64,000 nt of DNA from Hydrogenophaga taeniospiralis CCUG 15921 (lineage in GTDB: Bacteria; Pseudomonadota; Gammaproteobacteria; Burkholderiales; Burkholderiaceae_C). Below the pieces are notes generated by a model that ran no database searches, was not told the DNA's origin, and worked only from the letters and a program-made list of their open reading frames with translations. The translations under genes and the position numbers were made by a program. The DNA is taken from positions 310,001 to 374,000 of the forward strand of contig NZ_BCWR01000006.1 of assembly GCF_001592305.1 (NCBI RefSeq), written 5' to 3'. Shown in pieces: positions 15,433-23,516 of this stretch; position 1 is the first letter of the stretch, and each line of letters opens with the position of its first letter.

Positions 15433-16803
15433 TCAAACGTGCAGCAACAAATGTTCGCGTTCCCACGGCGAAATCACCTTCATGAACTCGTCGAACTCCA
15501 GTTCCTTGATCTCGGTGTAGATGGTGATGAACTCCTTGCCCAGCACCTCGTGCAGGTCGGGTTCGCGGCGCAGCCAGTCCAGCGCTTCGCCCAGCGAGCG
15601 CGGCAGCGAGTACGGCGCCAGGTAGGCGTCGCCCTTCATCTCGGGCTTGGGCTTGATCTTGTTCTTCATGCCCAGGTAGCCGCAGGCCAGCGTCATGGCC
15701 ATGGCCACGTAGGGGTTGGCGTCGGCACCGATCACGCGGTTCTCCACCCGACGCGCGGCCGGGCTGGAGATCGGCGAGCGGATGCCCACCGTGCGGTTGT
15801 CGTGGCCCCACTCGATGTTGATCGGCGCGGCCGTGTGGCGCGAGAGGCGGCGGTAGCTGTTCACGTAGGGCGCCACCAGCACCATGGCCGCCGGGATGTA
15901 GCGCTGCAGGCCGCCGATGTAGTGGTAGAAGGACTCGGAGGCCGTGCCGTCCTCGTTGCTGAAGATGTTCTTGCCGGTGGCCTTGTCCAGGATGCTCTGG
16001 TGCACGTGCATGGCGCTGCCGGGCTCGCCCGCGATGGGCTTGGCCATGAAGGTGGCGTACATGTCGTGGCGCAGCGCGGCTTCGCGCACGGTGCGCTTGA
16101 AGAAGAACACCTCGTCGGCCAGGCCCAGCGGGTGGGCATGGAAGAAGTTGATCTCCATCTGCCCCGCGCCCACCTCGTGGATCAGCGTGTCCACGTTGAG
16201 CTCCATCTTGTCGCAGTAGTCGTAGATCTCCTCGAACAGCGGGTCGAATTCGTTCACCGCGTCGATGCTGTAGGCCTGACGCGAGGTTTCGGCGCGGCCG
16301 CTGCGGCCGATCGGCGGCTTGAGCAGTGTGTTCGGGTCGGTGTTGCGCGCGGTCAGGTAGAACTCCAGCTCGGGCGCCACCACCGGCTCCCAGCCCTCGG
16401 CCGCGTACAGGTCGCAGATGCGGCGCAGCACGCTGCGCGGCGCGAAGGGCACCAGCTTGCCGTGGTGGTCAAAGCAGTCGTGGATCACCTGCGCGGTGGG
16501 GTCGGTGGCCCAGGGCACGATGCGCACCGTGGTCGGGTCCGGGCGCAGCTGCATGTCCTTGTCGGTCGGGTCCACCACGTCGTAGTACGGCCCGCTCTCA
16601 GGGAACTCGCCCGTCACCCCCATGCCCACGATGGCCTGGGGCAGGCGCATGCCGCGGTCTTCGGTGAACTTCTCGCGCGGCAGGATCTTGCCGCGCGCCA
16701 CCCCGGTCAGGTCGGGCACCAGGCATTCGACCTCGGTCACGCGGTGCTCGTTGAGCCAGTTCTCCAGATCGTTGAAGCTGTTGACTTTTTGGGAGGCTGT
16801 CAT
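15433..16803 (-). CDS. puuA: Gamma-glutamylpolyamine synthetase (PuuA/SpuB-like)
   Basis: The 456-residue glutamine-synthetase homologue keeps the core motifs: ELEFYLTARN, AGQMEINFFHAH, PGSAMHVHQSI, and NRTVGIRSPISS with RRVENRV. It starts with ENWLNEHRVTEVECLVPDLTG, typical of PuuA/SpuB rather than GlnA. These enzymes couple glutamate to putrescine or spermidine using ATP. The gene lies 22 bp upstream of spuC and 58 bp downstream of the puuD-like hydrolase, all on one strand, so one transcript is likely. It is clearly different from the GS-like protein at 2597, so the island has two such ligases, perhaps with different amine preferences. Confidence 0.87.
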   Translation of the reverse strand: MTASQKVNSFNDLENWLNEHRVTEVECLVPDLTGVARGKILPREKFTEDRGMRLPQAIVGMGVTGEFPESGPYYDVVDPTDKDMQLRPDPTTVRIVPWATDPTAQVIHDCFDHHGKLVPFAPRSVLRRICDLYAAEGWEPVVAPELEFYLTARNTDPNTLLKPPIGRSGRAETSRQAYSIDAVNEFDPLFEEIYDYCDKMELNVDTLIHEVGAGQMEINFFHAHPLGLADEVFFFKRTVREAALRHDMYATFMAKPIAGEPGSAMHVHQSILDKATGKNIFSNEDGTASESFYHYIGGLQRYIPAAMVLVAPYVNSYRRLSRHTAAPINIEWGHDNRTVGIRSPISSPAARRVENRVIGADANPYVAMAMTLACGYLGMKNKIKPKPEMKGDAYLAPYSLPRSLGEALDWLRREPDLHEVLGKEFITIYTEIKELEFDEFMKVISPWEREHLLLHV

Positions 16804-16861
16804 GTGCCGGTTCCTTGTCGGTTCGAGGGGTTGTGCCGGATATGGGAATGCAGGGCAGGTT

Positions 16862-17671
16862 TCAGGCGCCGATGGTGGCGCGGCTGCGGGCCAGGTCGGC
16901 GGCCTGCAGGCGCAGGCTCTGGCGGGACCGGCAGGCGCGACCGAATTCCTCGAAGATCGCGGCGTAGAACGGGGTCTCCCAGCAGCGCCATTCGGGGTGG
17001 AACTGCACCGCGTAGGCGAAGGTGCGCGCGCCCTTCACGGCAAACGCCTCCACCACCCCGTCGGGCGCGTGGGCCATGGCCTGCAAACCGCTGGCCAGCC
17101 GGTTGATGCCCTGGCCGTGCAGCGAGTTCACCATCGTCTCGGGGCCGCCGGCCCAGGTCTCGAAGATGCTGCCGGGCTCGAAACGGATCGGGTGGCTCGG
17201 CGCGTACTGTTCTTCAAAGGGCGCGGTCTTGGGCTCGCGGTGGTCCATCAGGCCGGGCACCTCGTGCACACGCTGGTGCAGGGTGCCACCCAGCGCCACG
17301 TTGATCTCCTGAAAGCCCCGGCACACGCCCAGCAGCGGCACGCCCTCGTGCACACAGGCTTTCACCAGCGCCAGCGTGAGCGTGTCGCGCTCCAGGTCCA
17401 GCGGCAGGCTGGGGTCGGCCACGTCTTCGTCGAAATGCGAGGGGTGCACGTTGGAGGGCGAGCCGGTCAGCATCACGCCGTCCACCAGGGACAGCAGTTC
17501 GGGAATCTGTTCGGCGTCGGCCAGCGGGAACATGACCGGCTGGGCCTGCGCGCCGACCTTGACGGCGCGGGCGTATTTGTCGCCCAGCAGCAGGAAAGGC
17601 ATCTGGTGCCCGTGGTCGCCCATGAGGCGGTGGTCGGCAGGCAGCCAGACCATGCAAGGCGGTTGGTTCAT
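16862..17671 (-). CDS. puuD: Gamma-glutamyl-GABA hydrolase (class I amidotransferase fold)
   Basis: The 269-residue protein has the glutaminase triad: nucleophile in LLGVCRGFQEINVALGG and His-Glu in QFHPEW. MLTGSPSNVHPSHFDE near residue 70 matches PuuD/SpuA. Its expected reaction is release of GABA from gamma-glutamyl-GABA, the last step of the gamma-glutamyl route. The start at 17671 is chosen because GGAGACACC precedes it; an ATG five codons upstream would bury that site. As the first gene before puuA and spuC it probably carries the promoter, which faces the MocR-type regulator across a 226-bp gap. Confidence 0.9.
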   Translation of the reverse strand: MNQPPCMVWLPADHRLMGDHGHQMPFLLLGDKYARAVKVGAQAQPVMFPLADAEQIPELLSLVDGVMLTGSPSNVHPSHFDEDVADPSLPLDLERDTLTLALVKACVHEGVPLLGVCRGFQEINVALGGTLHQRVHEVPGLMDHREPKTAPFEEQYAPSHPIRFEPGSIFETWAGGPETMVNSLHGQGINRLASGLQAMAHAPDGVVEAFAVKGARTFAYAVQFHPEWRCWETPFYAAIFEEFGRACRSRQSLRLQAADLARSRATIGA

Positions 17672-17812
17672 GGTGTCTCCAAACACGAAGTTTGATTCTG
17701 ACCCGTAAATTGGATCACAATCAGGGCCAGTTCACACCACCTTATGGTGCCATTTCTTTACCCGAACCCGCCAACCCGCACCACCAGCTTTGAGGGGCAT
17801 CCAGGATCCGGC
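17672..17812. promoter_or_regulatory. Divergent control region between puuD and the MocR-type regulator
   Basis: The part next to puuD is AT-richer than its surroundings. It contains AATTGGATC (17708-17716), which recurs in inverted orientation at 23408-23416 upstream of agmatinase, and a small palindrome ATGGTGCCAT (17744-17753). GabR/MocR proteins bind such divergent regions and regulate both themselves and the metabolic operon. No clear -35/-10 pair could be fixed. Confidence 0.35.
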
Positions 17813-17887
17813 TCCGCCGGTCCGAGATGCCGCCCCCCTCCCGCCGAAGGCGAGAGAGGGGGGTGACGCGAAGCGGCGCGGGGGGTG
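17813..17887 (-). repeat. GC-rich palindromic repeat, copy 5
   Basis: It has the same outer blocks as the other copies (GGATCCGGCTCCGCCGG at one end, GTGACGCGAAGCGGCGCGG at the other) but a longer central stem with a CCGCCGAAGGCG interior. It ends 10 bp before the regulator's ATG, in the 5' leader, rather than beside a stop codon. It could shield the ribosome site. Confidence 0.7.
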
Positions 17888-17897
17888 CTTGCTGCCC

Positions 17898-19409
17898 ATG
17901 CTGTCTGAATTCCTGCTGACCGAGATGAACCGCCTGGGCGCGCAAGACGCCCTGCCCCTGCACCGCCAGCTCTACGAGGCACTGCGCCGCGCCATGCTCG
18001 ACGGCAAGCTGGGTGCGGGCGAGCGCCTGCCCTCCAGCCGCGACCTGGCGCAGGACCTCGGGCTCTCGCGCAACACGGTAGTGGCGGCGATCAACCAGCT
18101 CAGCGTCGAGGGTTACCTGGCCAGCCGGGTCGGCAGCGGCACCTATGTGAACGAGAGCGTGCCCCGCGCCCTGCCCGGGCGCGCCACCCGCCGGCCGGGC
18201 GCCCCGGGCGGCAACGGCAGCGTGCCCACTGGCCGCCTCTCGACGCGCGGGCTGGCGCTGTCCACCACCTTCTGCGCCACCGAGCTCGAAGTCCAGCCCT
18301 TCACCCCCGGCATCGCCGACTTCAGCGCCTTCCCGCTCACGCTCTGGCAGCGCCTGCAGAACAAGCACTGGCGCATGACCTACCCGGACATGCTGGACTA
18401 CAACGACTCCGGCGGCTACGCGCCGCTGCGCCGGGCCATTGCCGACTACCTGCGCGTGTTCCGCAGCGTGCAGCTCGACGCCGACCAAGTCATCGTCACC
18501 ACCGGCACCCAGCAGTCGCTCGAACTCTGCGCCCGCCTGCTGGCCGACCACGGCGACACCGTGTGGGTGGAAGACCCGGCCTACTGGGGCGCGGTCAAGG
18601 CCTTCATGGCCACCGGCCTGGCCATCCACCCCGTGCCGGTGGACGACGAAGGCATCCATCCCGGCACAGCCGACGACGCGCACCCGCCCAAACTGATCTA
18701 CCTCACGCCTTCGCACCAGTACCCCACCGGCGCGGTGATGAGCCTGCCGCGGCGCCACCAGTTGCTGTCCACCGCGCGCGCCCACGGCGCCTGGGTGCTG
18801 GAGGACGACTACGACAGCGAATACCGCTTTTCCGGCCCGCCCATCTCCAGCCTCGAAGGCCTGGACAACGACGGCCGCGTGTTCTACATGGGCACCTTCT
18901 CCAAGGTGCTCTACCCCGGCATCAAGCTCGGCTACCTCATCGCGCCCCGGCCGCTGGCGGCGGCCTTCAAGCAGGCGCACTACGACCTCAACCGCCCGGG
19001 CCAGATGCCGCTGCAGGCCGCGCTGGCCGAGTTCATCGAGATGGGCCACTTCAGCAGCGCGCTGCGCCGCGCGCGGCAGAACTACGGCGAGCGCCGCGCC
19101 GCGCTGCTCGACGCGCTCAAACCCGTGCTCGCTCCCGGCACCGAAGGCCCGTTCATCAGCGGCGCCGAACAGGGCCTGCACCTGTGCCTGCGCCTGCCCG
19201 CCACGGTGGACGACGCCGCGCTCGCCCAGCGCATCGCCCAGCAGGGCCTGACCGTGCGCCCGCTCTCGGCCTACTGCCTGGCGCGCCACGACCTCAAGGG
19301 CCTGGTGATCGGCTACGGCTACGCGCCGCTGCGCGAGATCCAGCGCTGCGGGCCGGTGCTGGCTGCGGCGGTGCGGCAGGCCCTGGGCACCCTCCCCGCC
19401 GAGCACTGA
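17898..19409 (+). CDS. MocR/GabR-type regulator (GntR HTH fused to aminotransferase fold)
   Basis: The 503-residue protein has an N-terminal GntR winged helix (about residues 16-85, with LPSSRDLAQDLGLSRNTVV as HTH). A linker leads to a fold-type I aminotransferase domain. TPSHQYPTGAVMS and GTFSKVLYPGIKLGYL carry the PLP-binding Asp region and lysine. MocR-family members sense PLP adducts of amines or pyridoxal; GabR activates GABA catabolism. Its place, divergent from puuD-puuA-spuC, points to control of polyamine/GABA genes; PdxR-like control of vitamin B6 is the alternative. The ATG at 17898 excludes the upstream repeat, which is open in frame but not protein-like. Confidence 0.87.
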   Translation: MLSEFLLTEMNRLGAQDALPLHRQLYEALRRAMLDGKLGAGERLPSSRDLAQDLGLSRNTVVAAINQLSVEGYLASRVGSGTYVNESVPRALPGRATRRPGAPGGNGSVPTGRLSTRGLALSTTFCATELEVQPFTPGIADFSAFPLTLWQRLQNKHWRMTYPDMLDYNDSGGYAPLRRAIADYLRVFRSVQLDADQVIVTTGTQQSLELCARLLADHGDTVWVEDPAYWGAVKAFMATGLAIHPVPVDDEGIHPGTADDAHPPKLIYLTPSHQYPTGAVMSLPRRHQLLSTARAHGAWVLEDDYDSEYRFSGPPISSLEGLDNDGRVFYMGTFSKVLYPGIKLGYLIAPRPLAAAFKQAHYDLNRPGQMPLQAALAEFIEMGHFSSALRRARQNYGERRAALLDALKPVLAPGTEGPFISGAEQGLHLCLRLPATVDDAALAQRIAQQGLTVRPLSAYCLARHDLKGLVIGYGYAPLREIQRCGPVLAAAVRQALGTLPAEH

Positions 19410-19503
19410 CGCTCCCCGCAAAACCGGGGGCGTACGCCAGCGCACAGACCCCGGCGCCGGGGCGGCGCAGGCTCTGGGGTGACAACCCTTCTGGAGACAC
19501 CTC

Positions 19504-20940
19504 ATGACTTCCTTTCCAAGCACCCTGCTGGCCGTGGCCGGTATGGCCTTCAGCGCCCAGGCGGCCGCCCAGGCCACCTTCTACGAACACCCGGATTTCG
19601 GCGGCCGGTCCGTGCGAGCGAACCAGGAAATCAGCCGGTTCGACCGCTACAGCTTCAACGACCGCACCTCGTCCGTGGTGATCGTCGGCAACCGCTGGGA
19701 GGTCTGTGAGCACGTCGGTTTCCAGGGCCGCTGCGTGGTGCTGCGCCCGGGCGAATACCCCTCGCTCGCCGACATGGGCCTGAACGACCGCGTCTCCTCG
19801 GCGCGCGTCATCGCCCGCAACGCCCGCGTGGACGACGACCGCTACGCGCCGTTGCCTGGGCCATTGCCGGCCGCCACGCAGGTCACGTTCTATGAGCGCG
19901 AAGGTTTCGACGGCCGCTCCTTCACCACCACCGGCGCCATCCCCAACTTCCGCCGCTACGGTTTCAACGACCGCGCCTCGTCGGCCGTGGTGGTCGGCGA
20001 ACGCTGGGAGGTCTGCGACGACAACCGCTACCGCGGTCGCTGCGTCGTGCTGCGCCCCGGGCGCTACCCGTCGCTCGAAGCGATGGGCCTGGACGACGAA
20101 GTCAGCTCGGTGCGCACCGTGCCGCGCAACGTGCGCATCCGCGACGACCGCTACGCCCCACCGCTCGAGGCCGCACCGGACGACGACGGCCAGATCACAT
20201 TCTTCGGACGTGAGGGCTTCCAGGGCCGCTCCTTCACCACGGAAGAAGCCGTCGCCAACCTGGAGCGGGCCGGCTTCAACGACCGAGCCACCTCGGCGAT
20301 CGTGATCGGTGAACGCTGGGAGGTCTGCAACGACACCCGGTTCAGCGGGCGCTGCGTCGTGCTGCGTCCCGGGGGCTACCCGTCGCTCGAAGCCATGGGC
20401 ATGAACGACCGCATCTCATCCGTGCGCACCGTCGAAGGCCGCGGCCGCATCGACAACGACCGCTACGCGCCACCGCCACCGGCGGCGGTCTACGACGGCC
20501 GGCGTCGCCAGGGCGAGCGGCTCTTCGAAGCCCCGGTCACGTCCGTGCGGGCCGTGCTCGCCACCTCCGGTCAGCGCTGCTGGGTCGAGCGTGAGCAGGT
20601 CCAGAGCCAGGGCGGCAACAACGCCAACGTGCCTGCGGCCCTGGCAGGCGCCCTCATCGGCGGCATCCTGGGCCACCAGGTGGGCGGCGGCACCGGCAAG
20701 GACATCGCCACCGTGGGTGGGGTGATCGCGGGTGCCGCGCTCGGTGCACAGGTCGGTCGCGACGGACAGCCCGCCACGCAGGACGTGCGGCGCTGCGAAG
20801 ACACCCCCGGCGGCGCGCAGCCCGCGTTCTGGGACGTGTCCTACAACTTCCGCGGCCAGGACCACCGCGTCCAGATGGCCATGGACCCGGGCAACACCGT
20901 CACGGTGAACGAACGGGGCGAGCCGCGCCAGCAGCAGTGA
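19504..20940 (+). CDS. Secreted triple beta/gamma-crystallin protein with glycine-zipper tail
   Basis: This 478-residue protein has a signal peptide (about 1-23, cleaved near AQAAAQA). Three beta/gamma-crystallin domains follow at about 24-105, 126-205 and 230-310. Each has two Greek-key motifs ending in Ca2+-site sequences of the NDRxSS type (FNDRTSS, LNDRVSS, FNDRASS, LDDEVSS, FNDRATS, MNDRISS). After a Pro-rich linker, residues 378-418 form a glycine-zipper 2TM segment (ALAGALIGGILGHQVGG then GGVIAGAALGAQVG), as in SlyB/RcnB-like outer-membrane proteins. Calcium binding and envelope location are inferred. GGAG stands 8-9 nt before the ATG. The combination looks like an internally duplicated stress protein. 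Confidence 0.85.
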   Translation: MTSFPSTLLAVAGMAFSAQAAAQATFYEHPDFGGRSVRANQEISRFDRYSFNDRTSSVVIVGNRWEVCEHVGFQGRCVVLRPGEYPSLADMGLNDRVSSARVIARNARVDDDRYAPLPGPLPAATQVTFYEREGFDGRSFTTTGAIPNFRRYGFNDRASSAVVVGERWEVCDDNRYRGRCVVLRPGRYPSLEAMGLDDEVSSVRTVPRNVRIRDDRYAPPLEAAPDDDGQITFFGREGFQGRSFTTEEAVANLERAGFNDRATSAIVIGERWEVCNDTRFSGRCVVLRPGGYPSLEAMGMNDRISSVRTVEGRGRIDNDRYAPPPPAAVYDGRRRQGERLFEAPVTSVRAVLATSGQRCWVEREQVQSQGGNNANVPAALAGALIGGILGHQVGGGTGKDIATVGGVIAGAALGAQVGRDGQPATQDVRRCEDTPGGAQPAFWDVSYNFRGQDHRVQMAMDPGNTVTVNERGEPRQQQ

Positions 20941-20969
20941 CACTTTGAGGGCCGATGGCCCTCAAAGTG
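20941..20969. terminator. Bidirectional stem-loop between convergent genes
   Basis: CACTTTGAGGGCC (20941-20953) and GGCCCTCAAAGTG (20957-20969) form a perfect 13-bp stem with a 3-nt loop. It begins one base after the crystallin stop and overlaps the last codons and stop of the puuB-like gene on the other strand. There is no long T-run, so termination strength is uncertain. Confidence 0.7.
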
Positions 20970-22272
20970 CGTCGCGCAAGCGGTACCACAGCATGCCCAG
21001 CGCCAGGCTCGGCGTGCGCAGCAGCGGCCCGCCGGGAAAGGCGTGGTGCTTCAGGCGGGCGAACACGTCAAAGCGCCCGGCCTGCCCCGCCACGGCCTCG
21101 GCCACCAGCCGACCGGCCAGCCCGGTGAGCGCCACGCCGTGGCCGCTGAAGCCCTGCAGGTAATAGAGGTTGTCGCCTAGCCGGCCGAAGTCGGGCGCGC
21201 GGTTCATGCTGATGTCCACGAAACCACCCCAGACGAACTCGACCGGCACGCCCTGGAGCGCCGGGAACACCGCACCCATGCGCCGCGCCATCACACCTTG
21301 GAGGTCGGGCGGCGTCATGGTGGTGTAGCTCACGCGCCCGCCGAAGAGCATGCGGTGGTCGGCGCTGAAGCGGAAGTAGTCGAGCACGAAGTTGTTGTCG
21401 CAGACCGCCGCGTTGTGCGCGATCAGGCGCTCGCACAGGGCCGGGTCCAGCGGCGCGGTGCCGATGATGTAGGTGCCCACCGGCATGATGCGCGGCGCGA
21501 TCTCGGGGGCCACCTGCGGGCCGTGTTCGGGCAGCATGCAGTTGCCCGCCAGCACACCGAAACGCGCCCTCACCTGCCCGCCGGCGGTGCTCGCCACCAG
21601 CGTGGCGCCACGCTGCAGGCCGGTCACCGGCGAGCCCTCAAACATGCGCACCCCCGCGGCCTGGGCGGCGCGCGCCAGACCCAGCGCGTACTTCAGCGGG
21701 TGCAGGTGGCCCGAGCGCTGCTCGTGGAACGCGGCCACGTAGCGCGGGCTGTCGACGAAGCGCGCCACCTCGTCACCCTCGGCCCAGGCGCAGGGCACAC
21801 CGCGCCGGTGGTGGTCGTCGCATTCCTCGCGCAGCGCGCGCGCCTTCTTCGCCGTCTCGGCCACGTAGGTGTAGCCGCGCTGCCAGTCGCAGCCGATCCC
21901 GTGCTCGGCGATACGCTGCTCGATCAGCTCCACCGCCTCGACCGACATGTCCCAGGCGCGCTGCGCATCGGCCGCGCCCAGCTGCTGCTCGAACGGCGCC
22001 TGCCCGCTCGCGTAGCCCACGATGGCCTGCCCGCCGTTGCGCCCGCTCGCGCCCGAGCCGATGCGGTCGGCCTCCAGCAGCACCACCGACAGGCCCCGCT
22101 GCGCCAGCTCCAGCGCCGCGCTCAGGCCCGCGAAGCCGCCACCGACCACCACCACGTCGGCCACCACCGTGCCCTGCAGCGGCGGGCAGGGCGCGGGCCG
22201 GTCGACGCTGGCCTCGTAATAGCTGGTCTGGTTGAGCTGGGTGTCGGAGCCGAGCAGGGAACGGGCGAACAT
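20962..22272 (-). CDS. puuB: Gamma-glutamylputrescine oxidase-like FAD enzyme
   Basis: The 436-residue oxidoreductase of the DAO/GlpD fold has the dinucleotide motif VVVVGGGFAGLSAALEL near residues 38-54, the ARNG-type flavin segment SGRNGGQ, and the C-terminal GFSGHGVALTGLAG that closes the FAD site. PuuB oxidises gamma-glutamylputrescine to the aldehyde with H2O2 formation. It is transcribed toward the crystallin gene and lies downstream of agmatinase on the same strand, a repeat between them. The start at 22272 matches the family opening (SYYEAS-DRP region about 20 residues in). Related oxidases of other amines cannot be excluded. Confidence 0.85.
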   Translation of the reverse strand: MFARSLLGSDTQLNQTSYYEASVDRPAPCPPLQGTVVADVVVVGGGFAGLSAALELAQRGLSVVLLEADRIGSGASGRNGGQAIVGYASGQAPFEQQLGAADAQRAWDMSVEAVELIEQRIAEHGIGCDWQRGYTYVAETAKKARALREECDDHHRRGVPCAWAEGDEVARFVDSPRYVAAFHEQRSGHLHPLKYALGLARAAQAAGVRMFEGSPVTGLQRGATLVASTAGGQVRARFGVLAGNCMLPEHGPQVAPEIAPRIMPVGTYIIGTAPLDPALCERLIAHNAAVCDNNFVLDYFRFSADHRMLFGGRVSYTTMTPPDLQGVMARRMGAVFPALQGVPVEFVWGGFVDISMNRAPDFGRLGDNLYYLQGFSGHGVALTGLAGRLVAEAVAGQAGRFDVFARLKHHAFPGGPLLRTPSLALGMLWYRLRDAL

Positions 22273-22337
22273 GTCAAAAGACCCTCGTGTGAATGAAGGA
22301 CCCACATGCCGAAAGCATGCCTGCCACCAGGGCACCC

Positions 22338-22420
22338 GTGGAACCGGCTTCGCCGGGCCACAGGGTGCGTTCCCCCTCCCGCAGGAGAGGGGGGAAGACG
22401 CGCAGCGGCGCAGGGGGGTG
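22338..22420 (-). repeat. Stop-proximal GC-rich palindromic repeat, copy 6
   Basis: It starts two bases after the agmatinase stop (22423) and runs toward puuB. It has the shared GTGGAACCGGCTTCGCCGG end and a central stem enlarged by CTCCCGCAGGAGAG. The block normally reading GACGCGAAGCGGCGC is GACGCGCAGCGGCGC here. Confidence 0.75.
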
Positions 22421-22422
22421 CT

Positions 22423-23340
22423 TCATCTCTTCGCGATTTGACCGCAGAGGTAGGCCCACACGAAGGTGGCGGCCGCGTTGGTCGTCAGCTCGGCGTGATC
22501 GTAGGCCGGCGCCACCTCGACGCAGTCCATGCCAATCCAGTTCAGATCGGCCAGCTCTTCGATGAAGCTCAGCACCTGCGAACTGCTGAGGCCGCCGGGC
22601 TCGGGCGTGCCGGTGCCGGGTGCAAAGGCCGGGTCCAGCACGTCAATGTCCAACGTCAGGTAACAGGGCCGCTGGCCGATGCGCGCGCGGATCGCGTCGA
22701 TCGTGGGCCTCAGCCCGGCGCCGTCGAGCCCGCGCAGCGCGCGCGCCGTGAAGATCTGCCCGCCCTGGTCGGCCACGTACTCGCGCGCGGCGCGCACGCC
22801 GGGGGAGCGGATACCGATCTGCACCGTGTGTTCGGCGCTGATCAGGCCCTCCTGGATCGCTTCATAAGTCCAGGTGCCGTGGCCCGAGGGTTCGCCGAAA
22901 TGGTCGGTCCAGGTGTCGCAGTGCGCGTCGAAATGCACGCAGGCCAGGGGCTCGCCATGTTTCGCACGGGCGGCGCGCAGCAGCGACAGCGTGACCGAGT
23001 GGTCGCCGCCGAGGAAGACGCAGTGGTGCTTCGCCATCAGCTCGGCCGCCTGCCGCTCGATGTGCGCACGCACCTCGGGCAGCGGCGAGGCGTTGGGCAG
23101 GCGCATGTCCAGCGCATCGCCCAGGTGGCCCAGCGGCGACACGTCGAACACCGGGTGGATGCCGTCGCACAGCATCAGGCTGGCCGCGCGGATCGCCTGC
23201 GGGCCGAAACGCGCCCCCGGTCGGTGCGTCACCACGCCGTCGAACGGCACACCGGCCACGGCAAAGGGCTGCGCGCCCAGCTCGGGCGCCCCCAGAAAAC
23301 GGTTGGTGTTGTTGGCGTAGGCAAACTGTCCCGTGGCCAT
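22423..23340 (-). CDS. speB: Agmatinase (ureohydrolase)
   Basis: The 305-residue ureohydrolase has all Mn2+ ligands: GGDHSVT, HFDAHCDTW and DIDVLDPAFAPGTGTPEPGG. The last segment matches agmatinase rather than arginase. The expected reaction is agmatine to putrescine plus urea. The start at 23340 follows AAGGACCCAC, a good ribosome site; 13 more codons are open upstream but overlap the promoter. With the puu/spu genes on the same strand it supplies putrescine from arginine-derived agmatine. No arginine decarboxylase gene lies in the window. The promoter contains a perfect 21-bp palindrome. Confidence 0.93.
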   Translation of the reverse strand: MATGQFAYANNTNRFLGAPELGAQPFAVAGVPFDGVVTHRPGARFGPQAIRAASLMLCDGIHPVFDVSPLGHLGDALDMRLPNASPLPEVRAHIERQAAELMAKHHCVFLGGDHSVTLSLLRAARAKHGEPLACVHFDAHCDTWTDHFGEPSGHGTWTYEAIQEGLISAEHTVQIGIRSPGVRAAREYVADQGGQIFTARALRGLDGAGLRPTIDAIRARIGQRPCYLTLDIDVLDPAFAPGTGTPEPGGLSSSQVLSFIEELADLNWIGMDCVEVAPAYDHAELTTNAAATFVWAYLCGQIAKR

Positions 23341-23367
23341 GTGGGTCCTTGCTGTGGCGATGCTGGA

Positions 23368-23411
23368 AAGTGGAACCATAAGATATCAACGATCCATCGC
23401 ATCGATGGATC
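23368..23411 (-). promoter_or_regulatory. speB control region with a perfect operator-like palindrome
   Basis: GATCCATCG (23391-23399), CAT, CGATGGATC (23403-23411) form a perfect 9+3+9 inverted repeat 51 bp upstream of the speB ATG. Between it and the gene lies GGTTCCACTTT (minus strand, 23368-23378), nearly the same as the element next to puuC. The palindrome is a good candidate operator for a dimeric regulator. Confidence 0.5.
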
Positions 23412-23516
23412 CAATTGAATGCCCCGGCCACCGTCCACCATCCCCCCGGGCGAGGCCCACAAACAGGGGGCCTCCGCGCGGCACGACGCCGCCGATCACC
23501 CTAGAATCGTGACGAC

